DNA of 64,000 bases from an uncultured Eubacteriales bacterium (lineage in GTDB: Bacteria; Bacillota; Clostridia; Christensenellales; CAG-138). Positions 34,484 through 42,925 of the stretch are shown piece by piece. The notes below the pieces were generated by a model, which was not told where the DNA came from, did no database searches, and worked only from the letters and a program-made list of their open reading frames with translations. A program made the translations under genes and the position numbers. Positions within the stretch are counted from its first letter, which is position 1, and every line of letters starts with the position of its first letter. The stretch lies in assembly GCA_902801845.1 (NCBI GenBank), contig CADCJW010000002.1, positions 493,627 to 557,626 on the forward strand, given 5' to 3'.

Positions 34484-35116
34484 TCAGGGCCGAGCCGGGG
34501 CGAGGATGGCCACGCCCGCGGGGAAAGGCTCCGAAAGGGCGTCCAGGCGATGGACCGGCGTCTCGGGATCAAGGGCGGAAAGGAAGGGCTCCTCCGTGGA
34601 GATGACCTGGAAGCTGTGACCGGGGCAGCGATAGTGCATGGGCACGGCCAGCTTGGGGGCAAGGGCCTTGACGGCCCGGGCCGCTTCCTCGCCGGTCAGG
34701 GTGTAGGTGCCGCCCACGGGGACGAGGAGCACGTCCGCGCCGCCGCAGGCCGCGATCAGCGCCGGGGTGGGCGCCTCGCCCAGATCCCCCAGGTGGACGA
34801 TCTTGAGCCCGTCCGCCTCGAAGATATAGGCCCGGTTGCGGCCCCGCTTTTTGCCCTGGACCTCGTCGTGGAAGCAGGGGGCACAGGTGATCTTCACGTC
34901 CAGGAAGGTGGTGGTCCTGGTGTTGTTCACGGCCAGGTAGTCCCCCTTCACCTGACTCAGGTCGCAATGGTCGTGGTGCTCGTGGGACATGGTGACCACC
35001 TGCGCCTTCTCCACGGGATGGGGCAGGATGTCCTGGGCGTAGGGGTCGGTGACGATCCGGGTGCCCGCGCTGGTCTCCAGCAGGAAGCTGGCGTGGCCCA
35101 AATAGGTGATCTTCAT
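34484..35116 (-). CDS. Metallo-beta-lactamase-fold hydrolase (UlaG-like)
   Basis: 210 residues from ATG at 35116 with GAGG 8 bases upstream. It has the zinc-hydrolase signature SHEHHDHCD (H-x-H-x-D-H) near residue 44, a TYLGHASFLLET start typical of the UlaG/YtkL group, HLGDLGEAPT supplying a later metal ligand, and a final VPMHY with the last His. Proteins of this group hydrolyse various phosphoesters, lactones or amides; no substrate can be assigned. It begins 9 bases after the stop of the 190-residue gene, so both form one minus-strand unit. Confidence 0.88.
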   Translation of the reverse strand: MKITYLGHASFLLETSAGTRIVTDPYAQDILPHPVEKAQVVTMSHEHHDHCDLSQVKGDYLAVNNTRTTTFLDVKITCAPCFHDEVQGKKRGRNRAYIFEADGLKIVHLGDLGEAPTPALIAACGGADVLLVPVGGTYTLTGEEAARAVKALAPKLAVPMHYRCPGHSFQVISTEEPFLSALDPETPVHRLDALSEPFPAGVAILAPARP

Positions 35117-35124
35117 AGCAATCC

Positions 35125-35697
35125 TCATTCCTTTTCTATAGTTTTGCCTGTTTTTCTTGTTAAATTGCCTCTCAATTTCAATATGGCAGCCGCCGCTCCG
35201 CCGCAGCGGTTTTCCAGCTCGATCCGGTCCATGCCCCTGGCCCCGTGGGTCATGGTCAGGGCCGCCCGCTCGTCCTCGGCCCGCCAGAAGCCCCGGCGAT
35301 AGGCGAGGTACGCACGCCACAGGGCCCGGCGCACCCCCTCCGCCGCCGGACAGGGGGCGTCCCCCTTCCGGGCGAGGATGGCCATCCGGTTCTCCACATA
35401 GCTGCCCCCGGGCCGGGTGTCCAGCCCCTTGGCCCAGTGGATCAGCCTCTCGAACCATTCGTCCGACAGCCAGAACAGCAGCCAGCCGTTTCGCTCCCGG
35501 ACCTCCCGGACCTGGGGGCACGGGGTCCCGTTCAGCTTTTCGGCCGCCTCCTCCGCCCCGCCCTGGACGAAGGCGCCCAGGGACAGCTGCCCCTCCTGCC
35601 GCGGCACGCGAAAGGCTTCCGGGGCCACGGTCGTCCCCGTGACGGCCCGAACCCAGCCGGCCAGCTCTTCGGTCAATGCAGCGTACAGATCTTCCAT
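35125..35697 (-). CDS. Unknown protein upstream of the MBL hydrolase
   Basis: 190 residues, not securely recognised. The first 85 residues (LSLGAFVQGGAEEAAEKLNG, NGWLLFWLSDEWFERLI) have the rhythm of the N-terminal additional domain of arginyl-tRNA synthetases, and the C-terminal half is helical with LWRAYLAYRR and MDRIELENRCGGAAAAILKL. No catalytic motif of a synthetase is present, so if the resemblance is real this is a stand-alone derivative. It is divergent from spoIIR with about 90 bases between the starts, and cotranscribed with the MBL gene. Confidence 0.7.
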   Translation of the reverse strand: MEDLYAALTEELAGWVRAVTGTTVAPEAFRVPRQEGQLSLGAFVQGGAEEAAEKLNGTPCPQVREVRERNGWLLFWLSDEWFERLIHWAKGLDTRPGGSYVENRMAILARKGDAPCPAAEGVRRALWRAYLAYRRGFWRAEDERAALTMTHGARGMDRIELENRCGGAAAAILKLRGNLTRKTGKTIEKE

Positions 35698-35789
35698 ATA
35701 CCCAGCGTATCCAAAAACCGTTCCCCTGTCAAGAAAAGGTTTGGAACCGCCGCCCGCGGGCTACACTGGAGGGGAAAGGAAGGATCGCC

Positions 35790-36383
35790 ATGAAACCTAT
35801 GAAAACACGGATCGTTTTGTTCCTGCTCGTCGCCCTGCTGACGGCGGCGGCCCTGGTGCCCGCCGCAGAGGCGGCGCCTCCGGTGCTGCGGCTCCACATC
35901 CTGGCCAACAGCGACGACGCGGCGGACCAGGCCGTGAAGCTCCGGGTCCGGGACGCCCTGCTGCCCCTCTTCGAGGCCGCGGACACCTACGAGGACGCCC
36001 GTTCCTTCGTCCTCAGCCACGGGGCGGCCCTGCTGGAAACCTGCCGGGCCGTCCTGACCGCCGCCGGCGTCCCCTACGGAGCCCAGCTCCTGCTGGGCGT
36101 CAGCGACTTCCCCGACCGGACCTATAACGGCGCCCGCTTCCCCGCCGGCCCTTACGACGCCCTCGAGATCGTCCTGGGCGACGGCGCGGGCCACAACTGG
36201 TGGTGCGTCCTGTTCCCACCCCTCTGCGTCGTCACCCGGGACGGCTCCTCCCCCGACGCCGCCCCGGACCCCCAGGCGGGCTTCACCTTCGAAAGCGATA
36301 TTTTAGCATTGTTCCGAAAGTGGTTCGGGAAAAAAACGCCCGCCGTTCCAATGGAATCCGGCGGGCGTATGCGTGCGGGATAA
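35790..36383 (+). CDS. spoIIR: Stage II sporulation protein R
   Basis: 197 residues from ATG at 35790 after AAAGGAAGG. It is a secreted forespore signal that triggers SpoIIGA to process pro-sigma-E in the mother cell. The signal peptide TRIVLFLLVALLTAAALVPA is followed by the family block LRLHILANSDDAADQAVKLR, VRDALLP, and later GHNWWCVLFPPLC. Its presence marks the host as a spore former. The last about 17 codons overlap a minus-strand terminator hairpin (36330-36367), so the natural C-terminus may have been altered when the adjacent RM genes arrived. Confidence 0.93.
   Translation: MKPMKTRIVLFLLVALLTAAALVPAAEAAPPVLRLHILANSDDAADQAVKLRVRDALLPLFEAADTYEDARSFVLSHGAALLETCRAVLTAAGVPYGAQLLLGVSDFPDRTYNGARFPAGPYDALEIVLGDGAGHNWWCVLFPPLCVVTRDGSSPDAAPDPQAGFTFESDILALFRKWFGKKTPAVPMESGGRMRAG
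36330..36367 (-). terminator. Terminator of the BcgI-like operon
   Basis: CGCCCGCCG (36337-36345) pairs with CGGCGGGCG (36359-36367), with TTCC/GGAA continuing inward. On the minus strand seven T follow (36336-36330). It lies inside the 3' end of spoIIR, so the plus-strand gene and the minus-strand operon share it. Confidence 0.75.
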
Positions 36384-36481
36384 AACTTGCATCTACGAAA
36401 GAGGAGCGCTTGAAATAGTATATTGAAAGTGCGTACGATTATGCCAATCCCAGAAACAAAAGTTACCCTTTCTTTAGCTAT

Positions 36482-37549
36482 TTACCCTGCTCGTTCTCCT
36501 ATTGCCAAAAGGTATTGCTTGTATTTTCGCGCGAACATGAGCTTCCCACATAATTCCATAAAAGCATAGTCTGGCATACCATTTTCTGAAACCGGAAGCA
36601 TAATACTGGTATGGGCCATGCGCTCAGCATTGAATTTATAGAGATAACCGAATTTCTTCTTCTGCAAAAGAATGCAAGCTTTCAAAAAGAGCAAAACAAA
36701 TTGATTATCCTCGTAATGTTTCAGATGGAACCGCTTAACATCATCTGAGAAGATGCACTCGTAAGGATGGTAAAAACCTATAACCATACCGTTTCCATTG
36801 TAGTTCACTCCAAGCACATTTTTATCCAGAGACCCGTTCTTGTCACTAACGAAACGTGCCACTCCATTGCTGTTATCAAGAGCACCGATGAACGGTCTGT
36901 CGCCCGGGTTGGAATCAGCAGCGACCAAGCGCTTACCCGGTAGGATATTGAAAATGGTATCAATCTGGAATGGCGCCCACTCATGAGAGTCTATCATGGA
37001 TTTCAAATCCACCTGCTGGCTATCAGAGCCAGCGCATAACTCCGCAATCCGCTGTTTCACATATTCCCGGTACTGCTTTTTCTTCTCAGCCATCAGTTCA
37101 CGGATATAATCTTCCATGAACTGATAATCAGGTTGACCATCATTTGTTACAGGAAGCATTATCTTGAACCGTTTTAACACCTTCTCTCTTACTTGCTTTC
37201 CATAATTGTAAACAGAAGACTGATTAGCAATACAAACTGAAATAAAAGCTCCGGTATATTGATTTATATCAGTCGACTGAATGAAATAAATATTATCATC
37301 CCCGATAACTGAAAATGGCTTATAGAAACTGTTACAAAACATATCAATAGTCACAGCATTATCATAACAGGCCTGATCATTTGAGATAAAATCAGCAACT
37401 CCCTGATTCGCAAATCCTGCCGTTATAAGTGGTGTTTTACCAGATAATCTATATTCTTTCGTTAATCGTTTTCCGTGACTGACTTTAAAAATTGAATATA
37501 ATTCAAATGGCTTCCACTCCCTATCATCAAGCTTCATCATCTTTGTCAC
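36482..37549 (-). CDS. BcgI-like specificity subunit (HsdS/type IIB S)
   Basis: 355 residues with two tandem recognition domains. Each begins with W-x-PF (EWKPFELYSIFKVSHGKRL and EWAPFQIDTIFNILPGKRL), and each ends with a spacer carrying MLPV-x-x-x-G-x-PDY-F-ME (LPVTNDGQPDYQFME, LPVSENGMPDYAFME). This internal duplication is characteristic of BcgI/HaeIV-type S subunits, which define a bipartite site cut on both sides. The ATG at 37549 overlaps the end of the A-subunit gene by 23 bases; ATG 37540 or 37537 are alternatives. It is clearly AT-rich relative to its surroundings. Confidence 0.88.
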   Translation of the reverse strand: MTKMMKLDDREWKPFELYSIFKVSHGKRLTKEYRLSGKTPLITAGFANQGVADFISNDQACYDNAVTIDMFCNSFYKPFSVIGDDNIYFIQSTDINQYTGAFISVCIANQSSVYNYGKQVREKVLKRFKIMLPVTNDGQPDYQFMEDYIRELMAEKKKQYREYVKQRIAELCAGSDSQQVDLKSMIDSHEWAPFQIDTIFNILPGKRLVAADSNPGDRPFIGALDNSNGVARFVSDKNGSLDKNVLGVNYNGNGMVIGFYHPYECIFSDDVKRFHLKHYEDNQFVLLFLKACILLQKKKFGYLYKFNAERMAHTSIMLPVSENGMPDYAFMELCGKLMFARKYKQYLLAIGERAG

Positions 37550-39440
37550 CCTCCGTGAACAGGTACTCTCGGTTCTGCATCACCATAGAGAACTCGAACG
37601 AAAGATAATCACCGATAGCCTTCTCAAAGTCAGCCTCTGTTGGTATCTCATCATTAAAGTAGTAGAAACTATGCAGCCACTCATCATCTGCCTGCGCCGT
37701 TGACTCCACACAAAACTTGCTCGGTGCCTCGGTGCGACCAAACCAGACATCAAGAAGATGCTGCTTCTTATCCTTTGCGGAGTCACCCTCAACAAGTCCA
37801 ACGTGTGCTCTGACCTCGTACCCATCATCCCTGAAGTCGATAAACTTGCAGACCTTATCTGCAGGATGCGGTTCATGAGCAGTGAACACGGCGATAACTG
37901 GGTTCGTGCCAACGCCATAGAAAGTATCGGTGTTACAGGTGATAACACCTTCCAGAGTATGGTGTTTCATGATGTTCTCTTTGTACTTCTGCTCATCCTT
38001 CGTCTTCCCGGTCATGGAAGACTGCGGAACAATAACGGCAGCTTTGGCCCCTTCGACCAAAGAATCAAGAAGATGCTCAACAAAGGAGAGCTCGTACTGG
38101 CTTGGATCGGCCTTTGTTCCCTGCGAATAAGGCGGATTCATCATGCCTATTGTCGCGCCTTTTTGCTGAACCAATGCCGGGTTCTGTTTTAAGAAATCCT
38201 GGCATTGGATATTGCTGTTTCCGTCCTCCCGAAGAATCATATTTGTGCAGGCAATAGCAAACATATTGCTTTGCAGCTCAAAGCCGTGAAGCTGCTTTTT
38301 TCGAATGCTTTTTCTAATAGCTTGGTCGTCGCCAGCTGCATAGTACATTCTATGCATGGCAGCGACTAAGAAACCGGCTGTACCACAACAGGGATCGAGA
38401 ACAATATCCGTTGGCTGGACATCAAGCAGATCGCAGAAAAGTTCGCAGATATGTGCCGGCGTTAGAATAATACCCAAAGATTGTCCATCGCTGCCGCTAT
38501 AGCTCATGAATTCGCCATAGAAACGACCAATGAAATCCTCGGCGGAGGATTTGTATTTAATGCTATCGAATACTCGTTTCTTCAGAAACTCCGTGTAAAA
38601 CTTCAGTGGCGTCTTTCCGAGCTTTTCATCCCTTTCATTCAAGCGTGCGCTTGTGCGGATAATGGCGAATTCGCTCATAAGTTTATCACGTTTTGCGTCC
38701 GGCCCTACATTAGAGGATTTCAGACGGCGCTGTATCGCCTCACATATCAACTGGCCGTCAGTCGTTATTCCATCGCCTTTTAGGTTATCCACAGAAAAGA
38801 ATTGGTCATCTAAAGCAAGAAGTATGCCAGAGACCACAAGAGGCTTGTCCTGATCTTTCAGCGAACCGTATGTGCGCAGATACTCATGCAGCTCCGCAGC
38901 ATCCTTGAGTATTTCTTCTGTCGTCTTTTCAACGTCCGTTTTCTCCTCTAGGACATTCCGAACGTAGTATTCTTGAATATTCTGCTCGGTAAACATCGTG
39001 AAAGACTCAACATCTGGGAGCCATTTGTAGCTCTCCCTGTCATCCACATATAAAGGAGTTATTTTATGGTGCTTGGAATCGCCGGAGACCCCTATCGCAA
39101 ACACTTTTCTAAATGAACTGTTCTGTGCAATGTGTTTTGCATAGAAATATGCTCCATTAACCGCGAAGTCGGTTACTGCTTTTGTAGTAACATCAATGAT
39201 TCCGCCATCTGTCAGCTTGATTTGTTTCCCTAAATCTGACTTATCCTCAATTACGATGACAAAATCATTTACAACAGCAACATATTCTGGGAATCCGGCT
39301 TTTCCAGTTCCTCTTTTAGAAGCAGAAGAAAGAGCTTCGTTGATTTCCTTAACATCACTTCCTTGCGGGGAATAATTGATGCCACACTTATCAAGTTGTT
39401 TAGCTACCCACAAATCAGTTCTTACTTCTTTTTTTGCCAT
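37527..39440 (-). CDS. BcgI-like restriction-methylase A subunit (type IIB)
   Basis: 637 residues, close to my recollection of the length of the BcgI A subunit. An N-terminal nuclease domain with a PD-(D/E)xK-type core (FPE 50-52, VIVIEDKSD 61-69) is fused to an N6-adenine methyltransferase with motif I DPCCGTAGF at 349-357 and motif IV NPPY at 435-438. With the S subunit it should methylate and, on unmodified DNA, excise a short fragment around its site. Both active centres look intact. The operon stands alone between spoIIR and sleB with its own terminator. AT-richness marks it as recently acquired compared with the core genes on either side. Confidence 0.9.
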   Translation of the reverse strand: MAKKEVRTDLWVAKQLDKCGINYSPQGSDVKEINEALSSASKRGTGKAGFPEYVAVVNDFVIVIEDKSDLGKQIKLTDGGIIDVTTKAVTDFAVNGAYFYAKHIAQNSSFRKVFAIGVSGDSKHHKITPLYVDDRESYKWLPDVESFTMFTEQNIQEYYVRNVLEEKTDVEKTTEEILKDAAELHEYLRTYGSLKDQDKPLVVSGILLALDDQFFSVDNLKGDGITTDGQLICEAIQRRLKSSNVGPDAKRDKLMSEFAIIRTSARLNERDEKLGKTPLKFYTEFLKKRVFDSIKYKSSAEDFIGRFYGEFMSYSGSDGQSLGIILTPAHICELFCDLLDVQPTDIVLDPCCGTAGFLVAAMHRMYYAAGDDQAIRKSIRKKQLHGFELQSNMFAIACTNMILREDGNSNIQCQDFLKQNPALVQQKGATIGMMNPPYSQGTKADPSQYELSFVEHLLDSLVEGAKAAVIVPQSSMTGKTKDEQKYKENIMKHHTLEGVITCNTDTFYGVGTNPVIAVFTAHEPHPADKVCKFIDFRDDGYEVRAHVGLVEGDSAKDKKQHLLDVWFGRTEAPSKFCVESTAQADDEWLHSFYYFNDEIPTEADFEKAIGDYLSFEFSMVMQNREYLFTEGDKDDEA

Positions 39441-39687
39441 GTTGGTTACACATCCTTTTTTACACCCATTTAATTGAGTTCGTCTCCATCCAGGAGGCCA
39501 TACCTCTCAATTATAGATATATTATTTTAGCATATTTCGATATTCTTGAAAAGGCTAATTGCACTCACCTTCCCATAATTTAAGTGCAGCGGTTACTTTG
39601 TCGAAAAAGGGGGCATACTGAGGGAACAGAATGAAACAAAAGGATGGGAATACATATGATTCGATATAGAGAAGAAGGAGGCCGGGG

Positions 39688-40164
39688 ATGAGGGCCCGGG
39701 CGCAGCTCAGGCGGCTGGGGACGGTGCTGGTGCTGCTGACGGCGCTGCTGCTGCCCCTCGCGGCGGACGCGGCGTCCCTGCGGCGGGGCTCCCGGGGCGA
39801 CGAGGTGGTGACGCTGCAGAAGAAGCTGAAGCAGTGGGGCTACTACGAGGGGGCCGTGGACGGCATCTTTGGCCCGGGCACGGAGAAGGCGGTCCTGTAC
39901 TTCCAGCGGAAGAACGGCCTCGCCGCCGACGGCGTGGTGGGCACCAAGACCGCCGCGGCCCTGGGCATGACCCTGTCCGGCGGCGGACAGACCGCCCAGG
40001 CGGACAATTCCTCGGACAGGAGCGTGCGCCTTTTGGCCGCCTGCATCTACGGCGAGAGCCGGGGCGAGCCCTACAAGGGCCAGGTGGCCGTGGGCGCGGT
40101 GATCCTGAACCGGGTCAAGTCCAGCAAGTTCCCCAACTCCATCGCCGGCGTCATCTACCAGTAG
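39688..40164 (+). pseudogene. sleB: Spore cortex-lytic enzyme SleB, truncated by an insertion
   Basis: 158 codons remain. The signal peptide (GTVLVLLTALLLPLAADAAS) and the peptidoglycan-binding repeat (GSRGDEVVTLQKKLKQWGYY, GIFGPGTEKAVLYFQRKNGL) are complete, and the hydrolase domain starts normally (LLAACIYGESRGEPYKGQVA, VILNRVKSSKFP) but stops after SIAGVIYQ, where family members continue for about 70-80 more residues. The following DNA is a transposon remnant with a small protein and TnpV. The catalytic Glu (in YGESRG) is kept but most of the fold is missing, so the product should be inactive. No matching 3' part was found in the window. Confidence 0.82.
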
Positions 40165-40326
40165 ATATACTGTGAACGGTGGTTTTCCTAACTGCCAAAT
40201 ACGAAATGGCTGCGGCGGAACGGTTGCGGGACCAGCGCACAGCAGGCAAAAAGAATTGTAACACAGGCACTATACCACAGTGACGGAAAAAAGAAAAGGG
40301 TCTCGATGAAAGAAAGGAGAAATCTT

Positions 40327-40497
40327 ATGAACATGACGCGGATCATTCGGAACACGGTCTATCAGGTGAAGGTCTACAACGACCGACAGAATGACATCTC
40401 CATGGAGGACGCCATCCTCCGCCTGATCTTCAACCAAACCACCTTCCGCCGGGAGCCCCCGGCCCCGGCAACCGCCCTTGAAAAGGCGATCGTCTGA
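40327..40497 (+). CDS. Small transposon-associated protein
   Basis: 56 residues: MNMTRIIRNTVYQVKVYNDR, a segment with SMEDAILRLI, then a Pro/Ala-rich tail. A relative with the same start pattern (MNMTRRIKNTIYQVKV, then MEDRIIHMI) lies directly before the serine recombinase at 63412, so this is a conserved accessory of that transposon type. No function is known to me. AAGGAG lies 7 bases before the ATG. It is the first gene of the remnant inserted in sleB. Confidence 0.75.
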   Translation: MNMTRIIRNTVYQVKVYNDRQNDISMEDAILRLIFNQTTFRREPPAPATALEKAIV

Positions 40498-40507
40498 GGG
40501 CGCGCCT

Positions 40508-40879
40508 ATGGCATCCTATTTTGAACAGCGCGGCGGCACCTACACCCCGGTCAACGGCGTCCTCCTCCCGGACCTAGTTCTGCATGACCAGCCGCCCGGC
40601 CCCATCGGCAAATATGGCCGCATGCGCAAACGCTACCTGGAGCAGCGCCGCGACGGCACCTTCTCCGCCCTGGTCCTCTCCGGCAAACTGACCAAGCACT
40701 TGATGGAAGTGGACCAGGCCGCTCAAGACCAGATGGAAGCCCTGACCCGCCAACTGGCCGCCAACCAGGGCGTGACCGAGGATCTAAAGAACCGTGACCA
40801 AATGGAATGGGTCCGCCGCATGAACTCCATCCGCCACCGTGCGGAGGAGATTGTCAAGAACGAACTTATCTACAACTGA
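40508..40879 (+). CDS. tnpV: TnpV-family protein in transposon remnant
   Basis: 123 residues: GTYTPVNGVLLPDLVLHDQP, YGRMRKRYLEQRRDGTF, KLTKHLMEVDQAAQDQMEAL, MEWVRRMNSIRHRAEEIVKN. It is clearly the same family as the protein at 14823. It starts 10 bases after the small protein. The recombinase and relaxase that accompany such genes at the right edge are absent here, so this insert is a decayed transposon. A 9-bp hairpin at 40890-40910 follows as a likely terminator. Confidence 0.85.
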   Translation: MASYFEQRGGTYTPVNGVLLPDLVLHDQPPGPIGKYGRMRKRYLEQRRDGTFSALVLSGKLTKHLMEVDQAAQDQMEALTRQLAANQGVTEDLKNRDQMEWVRRMNSIRHRAEEIVKNELIYN

Positions 40880-40889
40880 ACAAGCAGGG

Positions 40890-40910
40890 GCCGCTGCATT
40901 TTGCAGCGGC
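40890..40910 (+). terminator. Hairpin after the transposon remnant
   Basis: GCCGCTGCA (40890-40898) pairs with TGCAGCGGC (40902-40910), three-base loop. No strong T run follows, so termination efficiency is uncertain. It lies between the convergent tnpV and Pr6Pr genes. Confidence 0.5.
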
Positions 40911-40936
40911 ACCTCAAACATTCTGCATTAAGGATC

Positions 40937-41626
40937 TCATGAAAAGTTGCGATATATTCGCTTTTTCAAAAGATCCAAAATGGCCAGGTAACCGTACCCG
41001 ATCCCCAGCAGAAAAACCAAGATGGCAAGAATCCACCAAACGGTGCCCATGAACGGAAGACCACGGGTAAATCCGAATGCGCCGGCGGGGCTTCCCCAGT
41101 TCAGGAAGAAATAGGGATAGCGAACGCCTTTCAAAAACTCCCATCCAGCCAGATACCCGATGCCTGCATAGATGGCATAGGCAAGGGGCGGCAGCGTGAC
41201 GAGGGGGATATGACGCTTCTGCAGCGTTCCGTAAACGCCGGTCACAAAGAAATCGGCAACGGTCGCGACCGGGACGACGACGTGGGTCAACACGTTCTGC
41301 ACATTCCACGCATGGGAACCGAGGGTCGGCGCAAGCACAAAGGCGAACACGACGCCCGTCAGCGTGATGGATACGGCTCCGACGAATTGAACGACGTACC
41401 AAACCGTCTTCGGCGGTGTATGCCTTAAAAGCAGCCACAGGCCGACCGCGCAGATCAGCGCGACGGCGATATTCGATTGAATGGTGAAGAACATAAAGAC
41501 CCGGCTGCCGCCCATAAACGAGCCGCGCCCGGCGGTTGCGGTTCGATAGATGCCGACGGCTGCGGAGAGGATGACGATCAGCTTCAGCAGGATGGACAGG
41601 TATTTTGCTTTATCGGATGGTTTCAT
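40937..41626 (-). CDS. Pr6Pr-family integral membrane protein
   Basis: 229 residues with about six hydrophobic helices. Family-type segments: FFTIQSNIAVALICAVGLWL (helix 2), VQFVGAVSITLTGVVFAFVL, and HVVVPVATVADFFV with a conserved His-Val region, then LAYAIYAGIGY and GFTRGLPFMGTVWWILA. Bacterial Pr6Pr proteins are uncharacterised relatives of eukaryotic AIG1/ADTRP-like membrane hydrolases. It begins 40 bases after the radical SAM gene on the same strand and could be cotranscribed. Function in bacteria is unknown. Confidence 0.75.
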   Translation of the reverse strand: MKPSDKAKYLSILLKLIVILSAAVGIYRTATAGRGSFMGGSRVFMFFTIQSNIAVALICAVGLWLLLRHTPPKTVWYVVQFVGAVSITLTGVVFAFVLAPTLGSHAWNVQNVLTHVVVPVATVADFFVTGVYGTLQKRHIPLVTLPPLAYAIYAGIGYLAGWEFLKGVRYPYFFLNWGSPAGAFGFTRGLPFMGTVWWILAILVFLLGIGYGYLAILDLLKKRIYRNFS

Positions 41627-41666
41627 ATGCTCCTCAAAACAGCGCGGTCACAACAGAACGGCAGGT

Positions 41667-42770
41667 TTACCCGACGGATTCTCCCGCCAAAATGCGCTCC
41701 ACCAGATCCCGCTTTTCATACAGGACGCAGCCGCCCGCGTGATCCTCCAGCAGGTGCCCGTTTTCGCGCAGGGTCACAAACAGCCTGGAATTCAAAGCAT
41801 CCTTCAGAGACGTATTTCTCACGTTCACGTCCGAATACGGGGAGAAGGGACACGGCTCCGCGCCGCCGTGGGAATTGATGTGGAAAAAGCCGCGGCCTGC
41901 CGCGACACAGCCGCCGGAGCTCTTTTCGTCGCCGGGGAAGGACAGATAGACCATCTCCGGGTGCTGTTCCCGCAGCCGCGTCAGCTCCGCCTGCAGATAG
42001 TCCCGCTCGGCGTCGCCGGGGGCGAGTTCCCGGCTGTCCTCGGTAACCGGTACAAACTCCACAAAGATGACCACCTTGCAGCCGCGGTCGGACAGCGTCT
42101 TAAGGAACGATTCGGAGGTGACCTCCCGGATGTTCTCGGTCGTCACGGTGACGGACGCGCCGTAGATCAGCCCGCGGCGGTGCAGCTCGTCCATGTTCCG
42201 CACCAGGCGGTCGTAGATCCCCTTGCCGCGGCGCGCGTCGGTCACGGCCTGCTCGCCCTCGATGCTCATGATCGGGACGAGGTTACGGCAGCGGTCGAAC
42301 AGGTCAAAATACCGCGCATCCATGAAGGTGCCGTTGGTGAAGATCGGGAACAGGATGTTGGAGCGCTTGCCCGCCGCCTCGATGATGTCCCGCCGCAGCA
42401 TCGGTTCGCCGCCTGCGAGCAGGATGAAGCTGATGCCGAGCTCGTCGGCCTCGCTGAAGATCTTGAGCCATTCCTCGCTGGTCAGCTGCTGCACGGGCGC
42501 GGCGTCCACGGTCGCGTGGTTGCAGCGGGAATAGCAGCCCGCGCAATGCAGGTTGCACTGGCTCGTGATGCTTGCGATCAGAAACGAGGGAATATGCAGC
42601 CCGTTATCCTCAGCCTTCCGGCGTTTTTTCGACGCGGCGGCGGTGGCGGCGGCAAAGCGCAGCATGAACGCGCTCTCCCGCGGATTCTGCAGCGTCGTCT
42701 TCAAAAGATCCTTCATGAAATCCTCAATGCCCTTGGACAGATACGCCTGTAGATCAAACGATTCGCTCAT
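41667..42770 (-). CDS. Radical SAM protein with C-terminal cysteine-containing extension
   Basis: 367 residues. Radical SAM cluster motif C72-x3-C76-x2-C79 (SQCNLHCAGCYS), AdoMet glycine motif LLAGGEPML, and later barrel strands (IFTNGTFMD, VPIMSIEG, VTVTTENI). The C-terminal region has Cys in GGCVAAGRGFFHINSHGGAEPC and near GGCVLYEKRD, as in SPASM-like auxiliary-cluster domains. These enzymes modify peptides, mature other enzymes or act on small molecules; the target is not known. The ATG overlaps the stop of a 50-codon frame (42767-42919) and lies downstream of a nitroreductase, a neighbourhood also seen in peptide-modifying clusters. Confidence 0.85.
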   Translation of the reverse strand: MSESFDLQAYLSKGIEDFMKDLLKTTLQNPRESAFMLRFAAATAAASKKRRKAEDNGLHIPSFLIASITSQCNLHCAGCYSRCNHATVDAAPVQQLTSEEWLKIFSEADELGISFILLAGGEPMLRRDIIEAAGKRSNILFPIFTNGTFMDARYFDLFDRCRNLVPIMSIEGEQAVTDARRGKGIYDRLVRNMDELHRRGLIYGASVTVTTENIREVTSESFLKTLSDRGCKVVIFVEFVPVTEDSRELAPGDAERDYLQAELTRLREQHPEMVYLSFPGDEKSSGGCVAAGRGFFHINSHGGAEPCPFSPYSDVNVRNTSLKDALNSRLFVTLRENGHLLEDHAGGCVLYEKRDLVERILAGESVG

Positions 42771-42919
42771 AGTTTCTCCTGTTGTAGATATTCGGTCGCC
42801 GGTTTCTCCGCGGCGGAAACCGCAAAGACGCCTGCGCCGCCCGCGATGGCGTCGCCGAGCTTGGAATGGTATCGTACGGCCGTTCTCACGGCGTGGTAAA
42901 CCGTGATCTTCCCTTCCAC
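42767..42919 (-). CDS. Possible 50-residue small protein coupled to the radical SAM gene
   Basis: Starts at GTG 42919 and ends in an ATGA overlap with the radical SAM start. The peptide begins MEGKITVYHAVRTAVRYHSK, continues LGDAIAGGAGVFAVSAAEK and ends PATEYLQQEKL. It is in the same frame as the nitroreductase, three codons after that stop. No good ribosome binding site precedes the GTG, so it could be untranslated spacer, a product of translational re-initiation, or a decayed C-terminal extension. Regular codon use and the tight overlap favour real coding. The Gly/Ala-rich middle would suit a peptide substrate, but this is speculation. Confidence 0.4.
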   Translation of the reverse strand: MEGKITVYHAVRTAVRYHSKLGDAIAGGAGVFAVSAAEKPATEYLQQEKL

Positions 42920-42925
42920 AGCGGC

